From Proteiniborus sp. MB09-C3 (GTDB taxonomy: Bacteria; Bacillota; Clostridia; Tissierellales; Proteiniboraceae), in contig NZ_CP127161.1 in NCBI RefSeq assembly GCF_030263895.1, forward strand, positions 3,224,001 through 3,288,000: a DNA stretch of 64,000 bases. Reading direction: 5' to 3'. Under the pieces are notes generated by a model that did no database searches, was not told the origin of the DNA, and saw nothing but the letters and a program-made list of their open reading frames with translations. The translations under genes were made by a program, and so were the position numbers. This document shows, piece by piece, positions 1 through 8,253 of the stretch (its first letter is position 1; every line of letters starts with the position of its first letter).

Positions 1-263
1 CGTAGCTGAGTTAATACGAAATCAGCATCTTTTATAGCCTCTTTTCTGTTTAAGGTAAGCTTTATTTGTATATCTAGCCCTGCTTTCTTTACCATTCGTT
101 TAGCTAAATTGCCTACTATTTCTAATTTGCTTCTCCCTTCTTCTATATCTACAAGGCATAGTTCTTTTACAGGTAATTCCTCTACTCTTTTAATAAATCC
201 ATCAATTAGCTCTGGAGTATAGCTGCTTCCCCCACCAATAACAGCAATTTTTAGACCCTTCAT
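1..263 (-). CDS. 6-phospho-beta-glucosidase, glycoside hydrolase family 4 (5' part only)
   Basis: Only the first 87 codons are inside the window; the gene runs off the left edge. The protein opens MKGLKIAVIGGGSSYTPEL, the NAD-binding Rossmann start typical of GH4 enzymes, followed by a DGF-KRVEELP segment and LVDIEEGRSKLEIVGNLAKRM, which matches the family closely. GH4 enzymes cleave 6-phospho-glycosides imported by a PTS, using NAD and a divalent metal through a redox elimination mechanism in the cytoplasm. The ATG at 261-263 follows a purine-rich GGGGGAATA stretch. The specificity (beta-glucoside versus alpha-glucoside) cannot be fixed from this fragment; the beta-glucosidase (LicH/CelF) branch is the best match by eye. 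Confidence 0.85.
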   Translation of the reverse strand, partial: MKGLKIAVIGGGSSYTPELIDGFIKRVEELPVKELCLVDIEEGRSKLEIVGNLAKRMVKKAGLDIQIKLTLNRKEAIKDADFVLTQL

Positions 264-468
264 TACCTATTCCCCCTTTATTTTTCTGTCACTCTGTGCA
301 TTACTTTCCTGTATGTAATTTTCATTACGAACAATTTATATACTAATTATATTATATAACCTCCTAAGGCTAGATTTTAACTTTTTTGTATAATTAATGA
401 TTTTTCTATCGACATTATTTTCATATTATCAGTATAATTTACAAAAAGTAATTCAGTGGTTTCGAAAA

Positions 469-604
469 AATCGGGTTAGGTCATTCTCCGCAGTTTCGAA
501 GCACAAATTTGTTCACTCCCTTCGGTCGTGCAAATTTGGTTCTCATTGCGTTTGACCTACCATCGATTTTCTGACAGAAACATTCAGAAAATCGGGTTAG
601 GTCA
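469..604. repeat. Intergenic palindromic repeat element, copy A
   Basis: Starts and ends with the direct repeat AATCGGGTTAGGTCAT (about 468-484 and 589-604). Its interior holds an inverted copy of the same motif (TGACCTACCATCGATT), the block GGTTCTCATTGCGTTTGACC, and a hairpin with AAATTTG/CAAATTT arms around a loop containing CTTCGGTCG. A second copy lies at 3664-3821. The remaining bases 264-468, upstream of the GH4 gene, contain no gene I can support. Any frame through the element is an artefact of the repeat. Confidence 0.8.
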
Positions 605-610
605 TAAAAA

Positions 611-633
611 AGAAGATAGAATATTCTATCTTC
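611..633 (-). terminator. Intrinsic terminator of the mini-rubredoxin gene
   Basis: AGAAGATAGAA and TTCTATCTTCT pair in an 11-bp stem. On the minus strand it is followed by a run of six T that reads directly into the repeat element ending at 604. It begins two bases after the stop codon of the gene at 635-748. Confidence 0.85.
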
Positions 634-634
634 T

Positions 635-748
635 CTATTGTTCTTCTTTTTCAAATTTTTCTTTTGGAGCACCACATTTTGGGCATTTCTTTGGTCTGCA
701 TCTGCCTTCCTTCGTTTCTCCACATACAGTACACTTCCAAACTGCCAT
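635..748 (-). CDS. RCKP-type rubredoxin-like small protein (37 aa)
   Basis: A 37-residue zinc-ribbon/rubredoxin-like protein starting MAVWKCTVCG, with two knuckles CTVCG (residues 6-10) and CPKCGAP (22-28) and an R-C-R-P-K-K-C-P segment. This is the pattern of the short clostridial proteins that databases name RCKP-type rubredoxin-like. It probably binds one Fe or Zn through four cysteines. Full-length rubredoxins are about 52 residues, so this is a minimal form. The AGGTGAACTAA ribosome-binding site sits 5' of the ATG, and a terminator follows the stop immediately, so the gene is monocistronic. Its role (electron carrier, or partner of a rubrerythrin or peroxide system) is inference only. 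Confidence 0.85.
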   Translation of the reverse strand: MAVWKCTVCGETKEGRCRPKKCPKCGAPKEKFEKEEQ

Positions 749-832
749 TTAGTTCACCTCCATATGTTTTAAGATTATATTTGACGTAAAAAATTATTTT
801 CCTGCTATTAAATGCAAAATAATATAATTTTT

Positions 833-2581
833 TTAAGCTGCTCCATCAGGTATATATCCTCTAAACTGAGCCTTATAAAGCTTAGCATAAATTCCATTGC
901 TATCTAATAAATCTTCATGTCTTCCTTTTTCCTCTATTCCCTTATCAGTAAGTACAACTATTTCATCGGCATTTCTTATAGTTGAAAGTCTATGAGCAAT
1001 TACTAATGTAGTTCTACCCTTTGACAATCTCTCTAAGGATTCTTGTATGGCTATTTCGGTTTCATTGTCAAGAGCAGATGTAGCCTCATCAAGAATCAAA
1101 ATCGGAGGATTTTTTAAGAAAACCCTAGCAATAGATATTCTCTGCTTTTGTCCACCAGAAAGCTTTACTCCTTTTTCTCCAATATAGGTATTATATTTAT
1201 CTGGCAAAGTCATAATAAAATCGTGTATATTAGCATTTTTAGCAGCTTCTATTACCTCTTCATCTGTGGCATCTAGACTTCCATATAATATATTTTCTTT
1301 AATAGTGCCTGTAAATAAAAATACATCCTGTTGCACTAAGCCTATGTTTTGTCTCAAGGATTTTAATTTGATGTCTTTTATGCTAATTCCATCAATTAAT
1401 ATATCTCCATCATCTAATTCATAAAATCTAGGTATTAAATGACATAATGTAGTTTTTCCACCACCAGAAGGCCCTACTAATGCAAGAGTTTCTCCTGCCT
1501 CTATTGTATAGTTTAATCCTGCTAGCACGGTTTTATTGTTATCCTGATAGCTAAATGTAACATCTCTAAGCTCTATGCTCCCTTTTACATTTTCAAGATC
1601 AATTGCATTTTCACTATCTGAAATGTCAGGCTCTATATTCATTATTTCTACGAAACGCTCAAAGCCAGTCATTCCATCCTGATATTGCTGAATAAATTGG
1701 GCAAGCCTTCTAATTGGTTGAAGAAAGAAGGTTACATATAATAAGAAAGCAAACAAATCGCCCATATTTATAAGCTCTGCATAAGCAAAATATCCACCTA
1801 GACTTATTACTATAAGGTTTAAAATATTTGAGAAGAACTGTATTCCTGCTGTAAATTCTGCCATTGTTTTAAATGATGTTTCTCTAGATTCCTTAAATTC
1901 ACTGTTTCCTACATGGAACTTTTCTATTTCATGCTCTTCATTTGTAAAAGATTTTGCTACTCTTATACCTGATATACTATTTTCAAGCTGTGCATTAACC
2001 TTAGCAATCTTTACTCTTTGAGCTTTAAAGGCGTTTTCCAGCTTAGCTCTTTTAGAGATTGCAAACCAAATCATAATTGGAATAAATGCAAATATTATTA
2101 GTGTTAGCCTCCACTCTATTCTAATAAGAATAACAAAAGAGCCTATTAGCATCACAAAGGATATGAAAAGATCTTCAGGTCCGTGATGTGCTAACTCCGT
2201 GATCTCTCTAAGATCATTTACTATCCTTGACATTATGTGCCCAGTTTTCGTATTGTCAAAATAGCTAAATGATAAAGACTGAATATGAGTGAATATATCC
2301 TTCCTCATATCAAATTCCATTCTTGTCCCAACAACATGGCCATAATAATCCACTATGTAGTTGGCAATATATCTGACTATATAAAGTACAACCAACACAC
2401 CAGTAATTATGAAAAGAGTTCGGATTCTTCCTTCCGGAATTATATTGTTTATAACATTTCTAGTTACTATAGGAAAAACTAAATCTAAGGCCGCTATTAA
2501 AAGTGCACAGGCCATATCTAATAAAAATAGCTTCCAATGTGGCCTATAGTATGAAATAAATTTTTTTATCAATGTACTCAT
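833..2581 (-). CDS. ABC exporter half-transporter, MsbA/LmrA type (582 aa)
   Basis: A membrane domain of about six helices (residues 15-310) is fused to a nucleotide-binding domain: Walker A GPSGGGKTT, ABC signature LSGGQKQR, Walker B ILILDEATSALD and the H-loop in VIAHRLST. The sequence is the usual length for a homodimeric or heterodimeric lipid or multidrug exporter. It is cotranscribed with the MarR regulator immediately upstream (6 bp gap), so it is probably a MarR-repressed drug or toxic-compound efflux pump. No second half-transporter is adjacent, which favours a homodimer. The substrate cannot be told from sequence. Confidence 0.9.
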   Translation of the reverse strand: MSTLIKKFISYYRPHWKLFLLDMACALLIAALDLVFPIVTRNVINNIIPEGRIRTLFIITGVLVVLYIVRYIANYIVDYYGHVVGTRMEFDMRKDIFTHIQSLSFSYFDNTKTGHIMSRIVNDLREITELAHHGPEDLFISFVMLIGSFVILIRIEWRLTLIIFAFIPIMIWFAISKRAKLENAFKAQRVKIAKVNAQLENSISGIRVAKSFTNEEHEIEKFHVGNSEFKESRETSFKTMAEFTAGIQFFSNILNLIVISLGGYFAYAELINMGDLFAFLLYVTFFLQPIRRLAQFIQQYQDGMTGFERFVEIMNIEPDISDSENAIDLENVKGSIELRDVTFSYQDNNKTVLAGLNYTIEAGETLALVGPSGGGKTTLCHLIPRFYELDDGDILIDGISIKDIKLKSLRQNIGLVQQDVFLFTGTIKENILYGSLDATDEEVIEAAKNANIHDFIMTLPDKYNTYIGEKGVKLSGGQKQRISIARVFLKNPPILILDEATSALDNETEIAIQESLERLSKGRTTLVIAHRLSTIRNADEIVVLTDKGIEEKGRHEDLLDSNGIYAKLYKAQFRGYIPDGAA

Positions 2582-2587
2582 CCTCCT

Positions 2588-3028
2588 TTATTTTTCTTCT
2601 AAGCGCTTAGCTAATTCATCTAATCCATATAGCATTTTATCTACAACGTCAGCTTCAATATCAATCAAAGCTTTTCTTATAAGTTCATTGCTAGCTTGAT
2701 AATTTATTGAGTTTATCAGCTCTGCACCAGCGCCTGTTAAAATTACTCTACTTACTCTCCTATCATTTTTGTCTTTAATCCTCTCAACATAACCCTTTTC
2801 TTCTAGCCTAGAAATTCTCTCTGATATTGTGTTTTGCGCCTTTTTAGTCTCCACAGCCATCTCTCCTATAGTTGGAGGATTGGCAGTGTTCTTAAGATAG
2901 ATTAAGGTGTGGAACTGATCTAGAGTTAGATTGTTCCCCTGAGCTATTTCATGGCGTTTCATATGTATTATTTTGTTTATTAGCCTTACATTTCTGACTA
3001 TTTCCTCTGTTTTTTCTGAGATATTCAC
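2588..3028 (-). CDS. MarR family transcriptional regulator (146 aa)
   Basis: A winged-helix protein of standard MarR length. The recognition helix region (about residues 55-75, TIGEMAVETKKAQNTISERI) and the wing with D-K-N-D-R-R-V are both visible. First gene of a two-gene operon with the ABC exporter. A consensus promoter (3079-3107) and a 17-bp palindrome (3046-3062) lie just upstream, so autorepression with release by the exporter's substrate is the likely control, as for other MarR/efflux pairs. The ATG follows a GGGAGAAATAAT ribosome-binding stretch. Confidence 0.9.
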   Translation of the reverse strand: MNISEKTEEIVRNVRLINKIIHMKRHEIAQGNNLTLDQFHTLIYLKNTANPPTIGEMAVETKKAQNTISERISRLEEKGYVERIKDKNDRRVSRVILTGAGAELINSINYQASNELIRKALIDIEADVVDKMLYGLDELAKRLEEK

Positions 3029-3045
3029 ATTATTTCTCCCTTTTT

Positions 3046-3062
3046 ATATCGTAATACGATAT
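3046..3062. promoter_or_regulatory. Candidate MarR operator
   Basis: ATATCGTAATACGATAT is a perfect palindrome around a central A. It lies between the predicted transcription start and the marR start codon, where a bound dimer would block initiation or clearance. Confidence 0.75.
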
Positions 3063-3078
3063 TTTTGGTACACTAAAT

Positions 3079-3107
3079 ATTATAAGTTATTTACTATTCA
3101 CTGTCAA
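3079..3107 (-). promoter_or_regulatory. Sigma-A promoter of the marR-ABC operon
   Basis: Read on the minus strand: TTGACA, 17 bp, TATAAT. Both hexamers are exact consensus and the spacing is optimal. The start would fall near 3072, about 45 bp before the marR ATG. Confidence 0.85.
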
Positions 3108-3123
3108 TGTCTAATAAATAATA

Positions 3124-3149
3124 AAAGGATGGAAAAAATCCACCCCTTT
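3124..3149 (-). terminator. Probable terminator after the 125-aa hypothetical gene
   Basis: AAAGG-TGGA / TCCA-CCTTT imperfect stem with an A-rich loop, followed on the minus strand by a T-rich tract. It separates the gene at 3192-3569 from the marR promoter. Confidence 0.5.
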
Positions 3150-3191
3150 AAATTTAGAATAATATAAGCATAGATACTATATTTCATAATG

Positions 3192-3569
3192 TTAGTAAAA
3201 ATCACGGTCCCTTCTTCTTCTTCGTCTTCTCCTTCTGTGTAAGAAGGTACCTAACAGTGTAATTCCGATGAGGTCTCTAAATATCCTTCTCCTGCCAAAG
3301 AAAGGTCTTTGCATGATATCTATTTCCATACCCATACCACGTTTTCTTTCATCTAAGTCTTGGTCTATCTCAGGATACTCTCTCATCATTTTTTCATATA
3401 TTTCATCAGTCATACTCTCTAATTCTCTTTTAGAAGGTTCCCATTCTTCTCCTTTTTCTCTAGTATGTCTTGATATACACTCATGAATTCTAGGTTGTAA
3501 TTTATGGTAAAGCTCAGGAAACATATGATTCATATCTTCACCATTGAGATATCTATCCATATCATCCAT
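3192..3569 (-). CDS. Hypothetical basic-tailed protein (125 aa)
   Basis: I do not recognise a family with known function. The first 80 residues are charged and acidic (MDDMDRYLNGEDMNHMFPEL), then a short hydrophobic stretch IFRDLIGITLLGTFL (about 95-109) is followed by nine consecutive arginines and a DRDFY end. The hydrophobic segment plus polyarginine tail could anchor it at a membrane or bind nucleic acid. Start chosen at the first ATG, preceded by AAGGAGGTATAATT. It stands alone between terminators. Codon use fits the neighbours, and the gene looks intact. Confidence 0.7.
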   Translation of the reverse strand: MDDMDRYLNGEDMNHMFPELYHKLQPRIHECISRHTREKGEEWEPSKRELESMTDEIYEKMMREYPEIDQDLDERKRGMGMEIDIMQRPFFGRRRIFRDLIGITLLGTFLHRRRRRRRRRDRDFY

Positions 3570-3663
3570 CCTAATTATACCTCCTTATTTCATGCTCTTT
3601 GCACTATATTTTATGTAACCATATTTTTTTTGCTACATAAAAAAAGATTTCTAGCAATTTTCT

Positions 3664-3821
3664 GATAAAAGCCTTCGAAACAATCGGGTTAGGTCATTTT
3701 CCGCAGTTTCGAAACACAAATTTATCTGCTCGCTATCGCTCGCATAAATTTGGTTCTCATTGCGTTTGACCTACCATCGATTCTTTCGATAAAAGCCTTC
3801 GAAACAATCGGGTTAGGTCAT
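3664..3821. repeat. Intergenic palindromic repeat element, copy B
   Basis: The 34-bp unit running from GATAAAAGCC to GGTTAGGTCAT (3664-3698) is repeated at 3787-3821. Between them lie CCGCAGTTTCGAAACACAAA, a hairpin with AAATTTAT/ATAAATTT arms, and the block GGTTCTCATTGCGTTTGACC with an inverted copy of the end motif. Same architecture as copy A (469-604), but the hairpin arms differ in a way that keeps pairing. It fills most of the 283-bp gap between two genes. Confidence 0.8.
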
Positions 3822-3826
3822 AAAAA

Positions 3827-3854
3827 AACAGGATAATTTTTATATTATCCTGTT
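3827..3854 (-). terminator. Terminator of the EIIA gene
   Basis: AACAGGATAA and TTATCCTGTT form a 10-bp stem that overlaps the EIIA stop codon. A run of seven T follows on the minus strand and leads straight into repeat copy B. Confidence 0.85.
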
Positions 3855-4314
3855 ACACAACCTTCTTCATTATTTTAATGACTTCACTTTTACATTTTGC
3901 ATTTATCACATTCTTTATAGCTTCCTCATCTCTTAAAAAATCTACTAGTTCAGATAGTGCATTCAAATGCCCCTCAGAGTCTGTAGAACAAAATGATATT
4001 ATTAGTTTAATTGGATCATACTCTTCATCGCCAAATTTAACAGCTTCTTTTAATGTAATAAGACTCATTCCTGTCCTCAATACACCATCTTCTGGTCTTG
4101 CATGTGGGAAGGCCATTCCTTTAGATATTACGACATAAGGGCCTATTTCTTTGACCATATTTATCATTGCATCTATATATCTATTCTCTACTGCCCCGCT
4201 TCTTTCAAGGAGTTCCCCACCCTTCCGGACAGCCTCCTCCCAGTCCTCAGCATTAACCGCCAACTCAATAGAGCTTTCAGTAATTAAATCAATTAACAAT
4301 TTAACCATCACCAT
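3853..4314 (-). CDS. Orphan PTS EIIA domain protein, fructose/mannitol type (about 153 aa)
   Basis: Single EIIA-2 domain. The phospho-accepting histidine is in the signature GMAFPHARPEDGV, and IISFCSTDSEGHLNALSELV matches the C-terminal half of the family. EIIA accepts phosphate from HPr-His-P and passes it to an EIIB, but no EIIB, EIIC or EI gene is nearby. Its first codons overlap the end of the membrane-protein gene at 4301-6268, which implies translational coupling. A regulatory role toward that protein is possible but is inference. Start is uncertain: ATG at 4314, ATG at 4308 or TTG further in; the GGATGGTGAT stretch sits very close to the ATGs. Confidence 0.85.
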   Translation of the reverse strand: MVMVKLLIDLITESSIELAVNAEDWEEAVRKGGELLERSGAVENRYIDAMINMVKEIGPYVVISKGMAFPHARPEDGVLRTGMSLITLKEAVKFGDEEYDPIKLIISFCSTDSEGHLNALSELVDFLRDEEAIKNVINAKCKSEVIKIMKKVV

Positions 4315-6268
4315 CCAGCAATAATTCTAATTTATATGCATTGAAAAGAGATGCAATTAAGTATGTGTTTATATATGAAAATGCTACTGCTCCAGTATCA
4401 TTAATAATAAATGCAATAATTGATACTATAAACATTATACAATATTTTTCAAAGGATTCAATGTCAATTTCAGTAATATGCTTAATAAACTTCTTTTCAT
4501 CCTTATAAAACCTTCTAAGAAAAAGTATTTGAAACAAAATAATTATACTCCAAGGAGGCAATATTGATATAATCAAAAGCTGCTTTAGCTTAACAGTTAA
4601 AATATACATAAGTTCATTGAAGCCAAAGAATTTAATTCTTTCAATAAGACTCCCTGCATGACTAGTATTTGCGCTATTAATGTCAATGTACAAATTTACT
4701 CCAAAAATAATAATTCCAATACCTATTAAAAATAACATACCTTTTTTATCTTTATTGCGACCAAATAAAGTTGAATATATCAATATTAAAAATAATATAA
4801 TTGAGGTTATATACCCGCCTACATTGGCACCATGCCTTCCTGATAATGCAATTATCACTACCCCAAAATATAATAATGCTAAGGAGGATGGCACATAGTT
4901 AGATAGCCATCCTTTCAATTTATAAAAGGTAATAATAGATGTCACAATTAGTACTCCCATTATATCATTATTAAGTCCATAAAATCTTCCTGCTGCGACT
5001 ATATTGTTATATCCTATAAAAGAATCATATATCATATTTAAATTAAAATAGACACCTATTAAAATCAATATATTAGTAATTATAGATATCACATTAATAG
5101 AATTAATTCCTCTCTCAATCAAGATTTTTGATATGACTAAGGAAGTAATGATTATAAAAATACAATAGGTCACAATATGCCTATGGAAATTAAAAACCCC
5201 ATAAATCAAGGATAAAAAAATGCTTAAAATTATACTTGTCATTATGAACTCATATTGATGAATATTCCTTTTTTTCATGAAAACGTAGTTGTACAAAACA
5301 TAAAGCTGACCAATAATCACATATCCATGAAAAACATATTTAATTATATTTAAGTTCAAAAATTCAAGTAGGTCATTTTTACTTTCTTCAATAATATCTT
5401 TACTTCTGATAACTTCTAATCTGTTGCCTATATTAGTACCTTTACTAATATCATATTTCGCCTCTATATCTGTTTTTATATCCAAATTAGCTACTAGTCC
5501 GTCTCTTCTTGTTGTTTTACTAGTTAATGTCCCTACCCCTTCTCCACTACTTCGATATATTAGGGGAACAAGAGTACTATTCCATCTATAGGATATATCT
5601 CCATTAATATTTTCAGGAAAAACATATAGATGAATACTGCTAAAATTGTCAATATATCTTTTCAATATTTTAATTCTTTCCTGTTGTCCATCTATTTCAT
5701 AAGAAACAACTAATACATCCACATATCTGAATAACTCATCAGTCTTTTCTTTAAGCCATTTATCATTATAGCTAATACTGTCTATACCTTTGTCAATTTT
5801 TCCATCTTTATCTGCTATTAATAATGACGAATGTCCTCTCCCCAAAAAGCCTGTCCTTATTCCATTTTTCCTTAAACTGTCACCTAACAAACTAATTTCC
5901 CGGGAAAAAGATGGATACTTATGTCTAAAATCTTTAATCACATTTTCATAACCCAAAATCCTAATTGAATCTGTATCTGTTCTTTGAATTCCTTCATATA
6001 ATCCCATTTTAAGCTTTAGTCTTCTTCCCGCAGCCATAGTCATAAAAAAGCTTTCTTTGCTGCTTTCCTTATATAGCTCAGCTGTTTTTGTACTCATGAG
6101 ACCTAGTGAAACATCGTCATTAATAATTTTTTCTGCTATGCTTAAATCTAGTTCATCCAATACTATGATTAATGCTTTTTGATTAATAGCTAGGCCATAG
6201 CTAGGCAATAAAAAAATTGAAAAGATAATTATAACTGCTATAAATAATATCATTTTTCTTCTTCTCAT
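4301..6268 (-). CDS. Large membrane protein with extracytoplasmic N-terminal domain (655 aa), function unknown
   Basis: A signal peptide or anchor (residues 5-27) is followed by a hydrophilic region to about residue 300 and then about nine to ten hydrophobic helices. The outer domain begins LIIVLDELDLS and includes SFFMTMAAGRRLKL and LVPLIYRSSGEGVGTLTSKT followed by TRRDGLVANLDI. These recall the alkaline-phosphatase-like fold, but catalytic metal ligands are not obvious, so this is tentative. The membrane part contains GRFYGLNNDIMG and INDTGAVAFSY, which I recognise only from uncharacterised proteins. It overlaps the downstream EIIA gene by 14 bp. A role in envelope glycan or phosphoglycan metabolism is a guess. 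Confidence 0.75.
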   Translation of the reverse strand: MRRRKMILFIAVIIIFSIFLLPSYGLAINQKALIIVLDELDLSIAEKIINDDVSLGLMSTKTAELYKESSKESFFMTMAAGRRLKLKMGLYEGIQRTDTDSIRILGYENVIKDFRHKYPSFSREISLLGDSLRKNGIRTGFLGRGHSSLLIADKDGKIDKGIDSISYNDKWLKEKTDELFRYVDVLVVSYEIDGQQERIKILKRYIDNFSSIHLYVFPENINGDISYRWNSTLVPLIYRSSGEGVGTLTSKTTRRDGLVANLDIKTDIEAKYDISKGTNIGNRLEVIRSKDIIEESKNDLLEFLNLNIIKYVFHGYVIIGQLYVLYNYVFMKKRNIHQYEFIMTSIILSIFLSLIYGVFNFHRHIVTYCIFIIITSLVISKILIERGINSINVISIITNILILIGVYFNLNMIYDSFIGYNNIVAAGRFYGLNNDIMGVLIVTSIITFYKLKGWLSNYVPSSLALLYFGVVIIALSGRHGANVGGYITSIILFLILIYSTLFGRNKDKKGMLFLIGIGIIIFGVNLYIDINSANTSHAGSLIERIKFFGFNELMYILTVKLKQLLIISILPPWSIIILFQILFLRRFYKDEKKFIKHITEIDIESFEKYCIMFIVSIIAFIINDTGAVAFSYINTYLIASLFNAYKLELLLDGDG

Positions 6269-6526
6269 ATTTACACCCTTTTAATATATTAAATAATTTC
6301 AAAGATATCTCCAAAGACACTGTATAACCCTAGCAAAATAAAGACTATTCCCACATATATCAATATATCACCCCATATATATGTCTTCTCCAATCGTTAA
6401 ATATATATTATTGTATATTATGATTATTACGCAACTATTAAATAATAATACTATTTACTTAATATTAGAAGGATTTTCTCCCTCTCTGTCGAATATTGGT
6501 AAATAACTGTAGAAAGGGGTGTCTTT

Positions 6527-7324
6527 ATGAATATTGCAATAGTAGGAGCAGGTCATGGAGGAACGAATCTCATTAAGTCTTTGACTGCAATAGATGGTAT
6601 AAATATTACCATAGTTGTAGACTTAGATCTAGCAGCTCCTGGAATAGCTTTAGCAAAAGAACTAAAAATTAAATATTCTTCATCTATTGATGATATAGCA
6701 AGTGTGCCTGTAGATATGATAATAGAAGCAACTGGAACTAAAAAGGTTGCTCATATTTTAATAGAAAAATTCGATAATAGATACAAGATAATTGATTCTC
6801 ATGCTGCTTTATTAGTATCTACCTTAGTTGAAGGAAATATGAGTACCTTAGAAAAAATGAATAAGCAAATTGAAGCCATTAACCAAACTTCTGTCTCTAT
6901 ACAAGAAAATTTACAATCCATCTATGGCTCTATAGATGAAATTCATACTGTAAGCGATAATCTTTTTGTTTCTACTAATGCTTCAAATAAATATATTGAA
7001 GAAAGTGATAAAGTAATTAAATATGTAAACAAGATAGCTAATCAAACTAAAATATTAGGCTTAAATGCAAATATAGAAGCTGCAAGGGCTGGAGAACATG
7101 GAAAAGGTTTTTCAGTAGTAGCTAAAGAGGTGCAGGTATTGGCAAGTAATAGCGAAAAGTTTGCTTCAGAAATTAGCCAGCTTCTTGGTAAAATATCTGA
7201 GGAAATTCATAAAATCAATTTTGAAATCGATAAGCTTAAAGATTTATCTGTAGCACAAATAGATTCATCTAGATTAGTCAGTGCTGCTATGGATAGACTA
7301 GACGAGGTAGCATCTAATAAATAA
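6527..7324 (+). CDS. Soluble Rossmann-domain/chemoreceptor signalling fusion (265 aa)
   Basis: Residues 1-105 form a nucleotide-binding Rossmann fold ([19 protein letters not shown], then [19 protein letters not shown] and a DMIIEATG segment), like NAD-dependent dehydrogenases. Residues 105-265 are a coiled coil ending in the conserved MCP hairpin tip with [18 protein letters not shown] and VVAKEV, which contacts CheA/CheW. There is no transmembrane segment, no HAMP domain and no periplasmic sensor, so this is a cytosolic receptor that could report an NAD(P)-linked or dinucleotide ligand. The coiled coil is short (class with few heptads). It is transcribed alone, with an AGAAAGGGGTG site before the ATG. 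No che genes are in the window. Confidence 0.85.
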   Translation: MNIAIVGAGHGGTNLIKSLTAIDGINITIVVDLDLAAPGIALAKELKIKYSSSIDDIASVPVDMIIEATGTKKVAHILIEKFDNRYKIIDSHAALLVSTLVEGNMSTLEKMNKQIEAINQTSVSIQENLQSIYGSIDEIHTVSDNLFVSTNASNKYIEESDKVIKYVNKIANQTKILGLNANIEAARAGEHGKGFSVVAKEVQVLASNSEKFASEISQLLGKISEEIHKINFEIDKLKDLSVAQIDSSRLVSAAMDRLDEVASNK

Positions 7325-7350
7325 AAGAGAAAGTCTTTACTTTCTCTTTT
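7323..7350. terminator. Bidirectional terminator between convergent genes
   Basis: AAAAGAGAAAGT and ACTTTCTCTTTT pair in a 12-bp stem with U-tracts on both sides. It serves the chemoreceptor gene (+) and the XRE regulator gene (-). Confidence 0.85.
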
Positions 7351-7363
7351 ATTTATTAGCTCA

Positions 7364-8134
7364 CTAAACAGCAAGTACACTATTTATTCTATTGGCTAAT
7401 TCTGAAATTTTATTGCTATTGGTCTCAATTAGCCCCAACATTTTTTGTGCCATAACATACTGTTCCATCTCATAATAGCATAATGCTATGTAATAATTTA
7501 GTTCCTCAAGCTTTGACCTATCAAGTACTTTTATGTTTCTAGTAATTTCATAGGATAAATTAAAATATACAAGAGCCTGACGTAGCTCTCTTTTATTATA
7601 TAGTATAATTCCAATTTTTTCATAAATATCACTTACATATACGAAATCGTTTTCCTTTGCATAGTAAACCAAAGCACCTAATAGCTGTGTCATAGCGCAC
7701 TGATATCTTTCATTATGCAGAGATATTATGCCCTTTAAATAAAGTGCCTTTGCTCTATAACCATTCAATCCATATTTTGAAGATATATGAATTGTCTTAG
7801 AAAGATTTAATATACATTCATTCTCACTGGTTTTTAAGTTAACTTCCGTCTCCTCCAACCATTTCTCACATTTATCCCTAGCTAAGTCTACATCGCTTTT
7901 CAAGAAATAAGAAGCATTTATGTTTATATCATACCCCTTTATTTTAGCATACTCATTAATTCTACTTGATAAATAAGTAGCATTAATAGCATTAATAGAT
8001 CTTTTATTATTTTCAAACATAGAGATGTAGTTCTTAGAAAACTTCTCGCCTGCAATTTCACCCTGCCTCAGCTTCATCTTCTTTCTGATTTCCTTTAAGC
8101 GTTGTCCAGGGCTTAAAATATCTAGCTCATTCAC
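7364..8134 (-). CDS. XRE-family regulator with TPR-like C-terminal domain (256 aa)
   Basis: An N-terminal helix-turn-helix (residues 8-55: LSPGQRLKEIRKKMKLRQGEIA then NYISMFENNKRSI) is followed by about 170 residues of alpha-helical repeats with TPR-like pairs (LYLKGIISLHNERYQCAM, ALVYFNLSYEIT, LNYYIALCYYEMEQY). This layout matches regulators that sense peptides or partner proteins through the repeat domain (Rgg/PlcR-like organisation), though specific homology is not claimed. The gene is monocistronic and divergent from nothing close; its target is unknown. Confidence 0.85.
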   Translation of the reverse strand: MNELDILSPGQRLKEIRKKMKLRQGEIAGEKFSKNYISMFENNKRSINAINATYLSSRINEYAKIKGYDININASYFLKSDVDLARDKCEKWLEETEVNLKTSENECILNLSKTIHISSKYGLNGYRAKALYLKGIISLHNERYQCAMTQLLGALVYYAKENDFVYVSDIYEKIGIILYNKRELRQALVYFNLSYEITRNIKVLDRSKLEELNYYIALCYYEMEQYVMAQKMLGLIETNSNKISELANRINSVLAV

Positions 8135-8253
8135 TCTACATCACTCCTTGAATTTTCATGTTTAATAAAATTTTAACACAATGAATATAAAAAAATAGTC
8201 TTATTTTGTCGATATACTACGTAATTTAATGTGAAATTCGTTTTTTATGCTGT

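Noticed and set aside
481-723. 80-codon open frame on the minus strand
   Set aside because: It covers the repeat element and runs out of frame through the mini-rubredoxin gene; no family, no ribosome-binding site.
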